From Candidatus Dadabacteria bacterium (lineage in GTDB: Bacteria; J088): a DNA stretch of 15,845 nt. Location of the stretch: positions 1 to 15,845 of the forward strand of contig RFIY01000082.1 of assembly GCA_003695505.1 (NCBI GenBank), read 5' to 3'. The notes below the pieces were generated by a model. The model was given only the letters and a program-made list of their open reading frames with translations, was not told the origin of the DNA and did not search any database. The position numbers and the translations under genes are program-made. Numbering within the stretch: position 1 is the stretch's first letter; every line of letters starts with the position of its first letter. This document shows positions 8,701 through 12,367 of the stretch, piece after piece.

Positions 8701-9313
8701 CGTCCGCTGGCGTCCAGTCCGGCGCGCTGACCGTCGCCAGGACCTCTGCGGACAGTCCTTTGCCGTCGAGTACGTTGATCACCTGCCCGACCAGTTGCCC
8801 CGGCTCGATCAACGAAACGGCTCGCTGCTGCAGGGTCGTTGCTGCGGACACCTCCCCCGAAGCGAATGCGCCATACGAGAAACGCCACGACTGTCGCAAC
8901 ATCTCGGTGCCAGAAATGACCGGCGCGCCGGCGATCGCGACCATCCAGTCGGGCGGCAGGGGCTCTGTGACCGTGAGCGATGCATCGAATTCGACGCCTT
9001 CGCCGGAGCCGAGCGCCGGCAAATCAACCGCCAGTCCGTTGAGGTCCGGCAATGTTGATGTGACCGTCACCGTCAATTCTGGCAGCGATGCTTCACCGCC
9101 GTTGGCGACGAGAAATCGAAACAGAACCGTTTCTCCCGGTTCAGCGACGCCGTCGCCGTCCCCCTGGGCACCCTCACCCGAATCGATCAGGCTAAGTTCG
9201 GCATAAGCGCCACGGGTGGATGTTGTCGCCTCTGAAGTTTCGGCATGACCGACACGCGGCAAGCAAAGCGCGAGCGCGGCCAGAAGACAATACATTCCTC
9301 TACGTTTCAACAC
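5732..9313 (-). CDS. TonB-dependent outer-membrane receptor with large N-terminal periplasmic extension
   Basis: A gated outer-membrane channel of 1193 residues from GTG 9313, chosen because AAGGA lies 8 nt upstream; TTG 9331 and ATG 9295 are alternatives. Signal peptide about 1-24 (ending RVGHA). Residues about 25-300 form beta-sandwich-like sequence (EPGETVLFRFLVANGG resembles CARDB/NEW3-type domains). About 310-365 is a carboxypeptidase-regulatory-like domain (SGSDGSFSLNLWPGEWDIEV). The TonB-box-like EEVVVQG is at about 380-386. The plug follows (VYVRGLGERYSYTTLNG, then LDIF.TSVLSNVAIVKT), and a barrel runs to the C-terminus, ending in IEWSF with terminal Phe as expected for Bam substrates. 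Most receptors are 650-1000 residues, so the extra length is mainly the extension. The gene lies 46 bp after exbD2 and before the lipoprotein. The substrate is unknown: there is no signature of siderophore or B12 specificity. Confidence 0.93.
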   Translation of the reverse strand: MLKRRGMYCLLAALALCLPRVGHAETSEATTSTRGAYAELSLIDSGEGAQGDGDGVAEPGETVLFRFLVANGGEASLPELTVTVTSTLPDLNGLAVDLPALGSGEGVEFDASLTVTEPLPPDWMVAIAGAPVISGTEMLRQSWRFSYGAFASGEVSAATTLQQRAVSLIEPGQLVGQVINVLDGKGLSAEVLATVSAPDWTPADADRYNAVHIAATADADGVAITVTGTGGVPDLQLVPVVGAELLAGWPVTIVAGSTPQVAELSFVRPVSGAQRLQFALIATDGAVWGPAPELVFDGANWIASPMFIPERTAYTRSGSDGSFSLNLWPGEWDIEVQASGMRPRRIEGVRVIGGAKAMLDLVLEPKNETIAGLRSSASVEEVVVQGRPDVTKASVVLVVRKKATVVSDRLSAEDMARASDGTASEAVRRAVGTSVVGGKFVYVRGLGERYSYTTLNGSRLPSPEPDRKVVPLDIFSTSVLSNVAIVKTAAPDLAGDFAGGVVQVETRSFPEKRIGKLGCSLGYLASATGKKILDYDGGKLDALGFDDGTRALPSGLPRGGRLFAGANVEGGTLTEANMIDIARRFNNDFTLHRRVAGPDVSCGVTVGDRATPGGRELGWLVSGAYGLSNERTFQIRRKLRLMGEESDGTPILDRATDFSGETGAQNVRWTGLVNLGYRLQANHQLEWTSLLTRKSSDEARLLSGFEQQFNGDLEYTSQRFLSRSLSFNQFSGSHHFRVIDLNWRGAFSIALRDEPDWRELVRTQSEGADFSRWLPKSSSGSHFWSDLREPGFEAALHLMHERQVWNGLTARVGGGVQVSGRDRDFNVRRFRFLPVDNADPAFFILPPEQLLADEQVGVNIRLEEASRPTDSYSASERVYGVWALSDLPLHKRVQLIAGVRFEHSEVSVSTFDPFAPEQTKVPSELTNDDVLPSANIVIRLRDDMNLRLGVSRTVARPDFRELSPFALADFFGGQEVQGNPDLQETKILNVDVRQEWFPSEGAVVAVSLFYKDFVDPIEQVIIPSGQQTISFANARGASNYGVELEARSNLAFLAEAMRIMYGGVNLTWLTSEVSLDPDSGIQTRSSRPLQGQSKVLFNALLGVDLDRGTAAQISYNVFSKRIAQVGAFGMPDIYELPVHGLDLTVSQTIGEAWKLKLAAENLLDEAIRARQGNEIVRRDYEGIAANVGIEWSF

Positions 9314-9346
9314 GTTACGAATCCTTATCAATACACGCGTTACGAA
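9313..9346. repeat. Two direct copies of CGTTACGAA at the receptor start
   Basis: CGTTACGAA occurs at 9313-9321 and again at 9338-9346, 25 bp apart. On the minus strand these read TTCGTAACG. The copy nearer the gene overlaps the bases between the Shine-Dalgarno and the GTG start. This could be an operator or a translational control element; chance cannot be excluded. Confidence 0.35.
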
Positions 9347-9359
9347 AAACAGCGCAGAA

Positions 9360-9794
9360 CTATGACGCAGGCCGCTTCGTCAGGATTGCGATATAGACCG
9401 CACCGGCGGCGCGCGCCTGATCGAGGATCTCGACCGCCACCCCGTAGGGCGCATCATCGGCCGCGTCGAAAAAAACTGTCTGATCATCTCGCGCCGCAAA
9501 CACACGGCGCAGCTTGTCCGCAAAGCCATCCATCGGGATGATCTGGTCATTGATATGAACCTGACCGTCGTCATCAACCCGCACCACCAGCGGAGGCTCG
9601 GTGTCGTCGGCCGCCGATGGCGGCGATTCCTGTTTCTCCTGCTTCGGCAACTGCACGGTGAACTGTTTGCGTAGCATTGGCGTGATCACCATGAACACGA
9701 TCAGCAACACCAGCACGACATCGATCAGCGGCGTCATGTTGATCTCGGGTTGCACACGCTCCTTGCCGCCCGACGATGGAACATGCATTCCCAT
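9360..9794 (-). CDS. exbD: ExbD-family proton-channel subunit (second of two)
   Basis: A 144-residue inner-membrane protein of the ExbD/TolR family, which with ExbB uses proton flow to drive TonB. A short cytoplasmic N-terminus is followed by one membrane helix (about 22-40) containing INMTPLIDVVLVLLIVFMV; Asp25 is the conserved protonatable residue. The rest is the periplasmic domain (VVRVDDDGQVHINDQIIP, and a C-terminal ILDQARAAGAVYIAI). The ATG is preceded by AGGAGGA at 8 nt, lying inside the end of exbD1, and only one base separates the exbD1 TGA from this ATG, so translation is coupled. It differs clearly from exbD1 in the linker, which is acidic/Gln-rich here, so this is not a recent duplication. 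Confidence 0.95.
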   Translation of the reverse strand: MGMHVPSSGGKERVQPEINMTPLIDVVLVLLIVFMVITPMLRKQFTVQLPKQEKQESPPSAADDTEPPLVVRVDDDGQVHINDQIIPMDGFADKLRRVFAARDDQTVFFDAADDAPYGVAVEILDQARAAGAVYIAILTKRPAS

Positions 9795-9795
9795 A

Positions 9796-10218
9796 TCAGC
9801 CGTCCTCCTGTGACTCGGATACGATCAGAACGGCGCTCGGAAAGCCGGCTTCACGGACAATCTGAAAGACCTGACGCACATCCGAGAAACGCTGCTTTCG
9901 ATCCGCCCGGATCGCGAGCTTCTTGCGCGGATTATCCGCGCGCACACGGGACAGGTAGCCAGCAAGCGGTTCCGCTTCGAGCACATTGCCATCAACGTGT
10001 ACCCTGCCCTCACGATCCACCGAGATTTCCAGCGGATCGGCCTGCTTCTTTGCATCTGGATCGACATTGAAAATGGCGGGCAGATCGAGCTCGACATCGT
10101 TTTCGAGCTGCGGCGTCACAACCATAAAGATGATCAACAGCACCAGGACGACATCGACCAGCGGTGTGACGTTGATCGATGGCCGGATCTCAGGCCGCCT
10201 GCTGTGTCTCATCGACAT
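9796..10218 (-). CDS. exbD: ExbD-family proton-channel subunit (first of two)
   Basis: A 140-residue ExbD/TolR protein. I place the start at ATG 10218 because GAGG lies 9 nt upstream; TTG 10242 and ATG 10212 are possible alternatives. The single membrane helix carries SINVTPLVDVVLVLLIIFMV with the essential Asp at residue 22, followed by a periplasmic domain (ISVDREGRVHVDGNVLE, then AIRADRKQRFSDVRQVFQIV). The start lies inside the exbB coding region (overlap about 29 bp), and the stop is one base from exbD2, so exbB-exbD1-exbD2 is a tightly coupled operon. The N-terminus before the helix is basic (MRHSRRPEIR), fitting a cytoplasmic location. Two ExbD types side by side are known in other TonB clusters, such as those of Xanthomonas. 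Confidence 0.95.
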   Translation of the reverse strand: MSMRHSRRPEIRPSINVTPLVDVVLVLLIIFMVVTPQLENDVELDLPAIFNVDPDAKKQADPLEISVDREGRVHVDGNVLEAEPLAGYLSRVRADNPRKKLAIRADRKQRFSDVRQVFQIVREAGFPSAVLIVSESQEDG

Positions 10219-10870
10219 CGCTGTGATCCTCGATGCGGTCAAGAATACGTCCGGCGAGCGTTTCCAGCTCGGCGTCGAATGCGTCCATGCGTCCGTTGAG
10301 TATGTTGAACAGCACGACCGCAGGAATCGCGACCATCAATCCCAACGCCGTCTCGGCGAGGGCCTCGGAAATCCCGCCGGCAACCGCCGAGATGCCGCCA
10401 CTTCCTGTCAAAGAGATCGTCTTGAATGCGACGATAATCCCGATCACTGTTCCAAGAAGCCCAACAAATGGCGCAATCGATCCAACGGTGGCCAGGCCCG
10501 ACATTCCACGCCGCATCGAACGCGACGCGGCTTCGAGATAGCGCTCCACCTCGCGGCTCGCCACCTCGACCGCGGTCAGCCGTCCGTTTCGCTTGCCGGA
10601 CAACGCCCCCAGCGCCGCGAGCACCAGTCCGCGCGCATGGCTGGCCGGCGCATCTGCTGCGTGGGCGACGACATCCGCAAACGCGCCGCTGTCAAGCTGG
10701 TCGCCCACCTCTGCAACGAAACGCTCGCCAAGTCGTCGCATCCGCGCCACCATCCATCGGCGCTCGACATAAATCGCGACCGCGAACACGCCCATGCCGG
10801 CGAGCGCGATCGAAATAAACCTGTTGATGGGGCCCATGTGCCCCCAGAGCGTTACGAGATTGAATTCCAT
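10190..10870 (-). CDS. exbB: ExbB/TolQ/MotA-family motor protein
   Basis: A 226-residue inner-membrane protein forming the pentameric scaffold around ExbD. It has three membrane segments: about 15-36 (INRFISIALAGMGVFAVAIYVE), 125-149 (GLATVGSIAPFVGLLGTVIGII...) and 171-192 (ETALGLMVAIPAVVLFNIL), with a cytoplasmic loop of roughly 85 residues between the first two. The GLLGTVIGI and AETALGLMVAIPA motifs are those of the MotA/TolQ/ExbB proton-channel family. The ATG at 10870 has GGAGGAGA 7 nt upstream. It is the first gene of the island, and its promoter should lie in 10871-11098, where I see no clear sigma-70 hexamers. TolQ is an alternative family member, but the two downstream ExbDs and the receptor favour ExbB. 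Confidence 0.94.
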   Translation of the reverse strand: MEFNLVTLWGHMGPINRFISIALAGMGVFAVAIYVERRWMVARMRRLGERFVAEVGDQLDSGAFADVVAHAADAPASHARGLVLAALGALSGKRNGRLTAVEVASREVERYLEAASRSMRRGMSGLATVGSIAPFVGLLGTVIGIIVAFKTISLTGSGGISAVAGGISEALAETALGLMVAIPAVVLFNILNGRMDAFDAELETLAGRILDRIEDHSDVDETQQAA

Positions 10871-10938
10871 GAGTGATTCTCCTCCATCTGGAAAATAAAC
10901 GGTTCCATGTACCCGGAATCAGCGTCAGTGTCCGGAAG

Positions 10939-10981
10939 AATCGTTAGCCTTCGATTCGCGTTTGATGAGCGTCGCGTTAGC
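10939..10981. promoter_or_regulatory. Paired CGTTAGC motifs upstream of exbB
   Basis: CGTTAGC occurs at 10942-10948 (as part of AATCGTTAGC) and at 10975-10981, 33 bp apart, about three helical turns, on the same face of the DNA. A third copy precedes the exported protein-tonB unit at 2979-2985. The sites lie 70-110 bp before the exbB start, where an operator would be expected. This is only a sequence pattern; no regulator is identified. Confidence 0.35.
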
Positions 10982-11098
10982 AATGGCCGACACGGCTGTT
11001 CAGATCGGAGCGATCGCTGAAATGTATAGGGATCTGATGATGAAGGAGGTTCTCTCTGCAGGCCACGCATGAAGAGCGCAAACGGCACTCGGCTTTGA

Positions 11099-11479
11099 GT
11101 CGGCGCGGGCGGCAATGACACCGCCGCACCTGCTATCCCGCTGTTGACCGGCCAGGTTGGCCTGGCCTGGCGTTTTGGCGAATCGTTTGCGACTCGGGCG
11201 CCAGTCGAGCTCGACGACGCGACGCCAGCAGAACCCACCCCGGCCGCCGAGTCCGACGCTGATCAGATGGATTCGGCACCGCCATCAGAAGACGGCCCAG
11301 ATGAAACTGCCGGCGAACCGGCAGCGCCTGAAGGGCCCACAACGGAAGCGCCTGTTCAGGATGAACAACCGGCGCCCTCGGACGATGCGCCGAAAGCATC
11401 CGCCCCCGCGACACCGGAACCACCCCAATCGACGCCGCCCTCAGGCAACGCCGTCGATCTGAACCAGTTCGCGGACTAG
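11099..11479 (+). pseudogene. Truncated 3' copy of the beta-barrel gene
   Basis: This fragment encodes the last 126 residues of a protein about 80% identical to the end of the beta-barrel protein at 315-1478: the final barrel strand (LTGQVGLAWRFGESFATR) and the acidic Pro/Ala/Glu/Thr-rich tail ending AVDLNQFAD. There is no signal peptide or barrel body, and the frame is closed immediately upstream by TGA at 11096-11098, so a functional secreted product is not expected. Despite roughly 10% divergence there is no frameshift or internal stop, and many changes are synonymous. It therefore evolved mostly as part of an intact gene and was truncated late. Its stop TAG overlaps the fetB stop on the other strand in the palindrome CTAG. 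Confidence 0.85.
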
Positions 11480-11493
11480 GACTCCGACGCTAC
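11099..11493 (+). repeat. Direct repeat, copy 2
   Basis: The partner of 1098-1492, colinear and about 90% identical. It begins directly after an in-frame TGA (11096-11098) and ends 14 bp after the TAG at 11477-11479. Those 14 bp code on the opposite strand for the last residues of the FetB permease. Together the copies bracket the whole TonB island. Confidence 0.93.
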
Positions 11494-12273
11494 GCGCAAT
11501 CGTTCGGCTCTGAGCCGGTGCGCGGGACTGAGCAACACGCGATAACTGAATAGCACGATCATCAGCGTCGACAGCGCAACCGCGGCAGCGATCATGAACA
11601 CGATCACGATCTGATACATCACCGCATCCGCCGGCGCGGCACCAGCCAGAATCTGCCCCGTCATCATGCCAGGCAGCGACACGACGCCCATGACGAGCAT
11701 CGAATTCGTGATCGGAATCATTCCGGTGCGAATGGCCTCGCGAACTTCGACATGCACGGCTTCCCAGCGCGTCGCCCCGAGCGCGAGATCCGCCTCGATC
11801 GCATCGCGCCGTTCGACAAGCAGCGCGGCGAACCGGTCGAAGCCCAGCGAGACGCCATCGAGTGCGTTGCCGAGGACCATACCGAGCATTGGGATCAGGT
11901 ACTGCGGTTCGTACCACGGGTCCACATCGACAATCCAGATCACTGCGACACCCGTCACGACGAACGCGCCGCCCATCACCGACACGAGGCCGCCAAGCCA
12001 GCCCAGATGGAACCGCCGCCCACTTCGTCCCACGGCGGTAAACCCGGCGACGGCCGCCATCACCAGGGCAATGGCGACGATCGGCAGTGGCTCGCGCAGA
12101 GCAAACGGCCACTCCAGAATCATGCCGACGAGCAGCAGTTGAACCGTCATGCGGATCGCGGCCCAGGTCAGGCGCCGGCCCAAACCGCGCGCGCCCGCGC
12201 TGCGCCGAAGGCGTCGTGCCGCCAACGGTGGCACAGAAGTCACGATCGGCAACGCCTGCGACGACTGATTCAT
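11476..12273 (-). CDS. fetB: FetB/UPF0014-family ABC transporter permease, orphan
   Basis: A 265-residue membrane protein from ATG 12273. In E. coli, FetB pairs with the ATPase FetA and is linked to iron export and oxidative-stress resistance. Family signatures are clear: RMTVQLLLVGMIL (about 41-53), IPMLGMVLGNALDGVSLGFDR (127-147), LALGATRWEA (163-172) and SLPGMMTGQILAG (199-211), followed by two more hydrophobic segments to about residue 249. The N-terminus is odd: the first membrane helix expected before RMTVQL is replaced by a Pro/Arg-rich stretch (SVPPLAARRLRRSAG). No FetA gene is adjacent; upstream is a divergent c-di-GMP gene. No strong Shine-Dalgarno sequence precedes the ATG, so the start is uncertain. 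The last codons lie in the repeat, and the stop overlaps that of the barrel-gene fragment. Confidence 0.88.
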   Translation of the reverse strand: MNQSSQALPIVTSVPPLAARRLRRSAGARGLGRRLTWAAIRMTVQLLLVGMILEWPFALREPLPIVAIALVMAAVAGFTAVGRSGRRFHLGWLGGLVSVMGGAFVVTGVAVIWIVDVDPWYEPQYLIPMLGMVLGNALDGVSLGFDRFAALLVERRDAIEADLALGATRWEAVHVEVREAIRTGMIPITNSMLVMGVVSLPGMMTGQILAGAAPADAVMYQIVIVFMIAAAVALSTLMIVLFSYRVLLSPAHRLRAERLRVASES

Positions 12274-12367
12274 AACGCACCACGTTGCAGATGATCGTCG
12301 CATTCCGTTGCATCCGCGCAACACTCACGCCTTCCGTTGTGGCACGCCACTTGTTATGCTATGGGGC
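12274..12367. promoter_or_regulatory. Divergent intergenic region between fetB and the c-di-GMP gene
   Basis: These 94 bp must hold the promoters of both genes. Visible structures are the inverted repeats GTTGC/GCAAC (12307-12322) and GTGGC/GCCAC (12339-12350), and a TATGCT at 12355-12360 that could be a -10 for the plus-strand gene. If so, transcription would begin within a few bases of ATG 12368. No good -35 is seen. Confidence 0.3.

Noticed and set aside
11009-11018. AGCGATCGCT palindrome upstream of exbB
   Set aside because: A 10-bp GC-rich palindrome is expected by chance at this composition, and no second copy is seen nearby.
11043-11098. AAGGAGGT followed by a 9-codon frame (ATG 11069 to TGA 11096) just before the duplicated tail
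   Set aside because: The spacing of 18 nt is too long, and the TGA directly precedes the repeat with no restart codon in good position. It is probably chance or island-junction debris.
1493-11098. Transposon or integrative element with its own recombinase
   Set aside because: All reading frames inside are accounted for by TonB-island genes. No integrase, transposase, terminal inverted repeats or tRNA attachment site was seen, so only the direct repeats support mobility.
11441-12328. 295-codon alternative minus-strand frame over fetB
   Set aside because: It encodes a basic, soluble-looking sequence, whereas the other frame carries the UPF0014 signatures and membrane segments.
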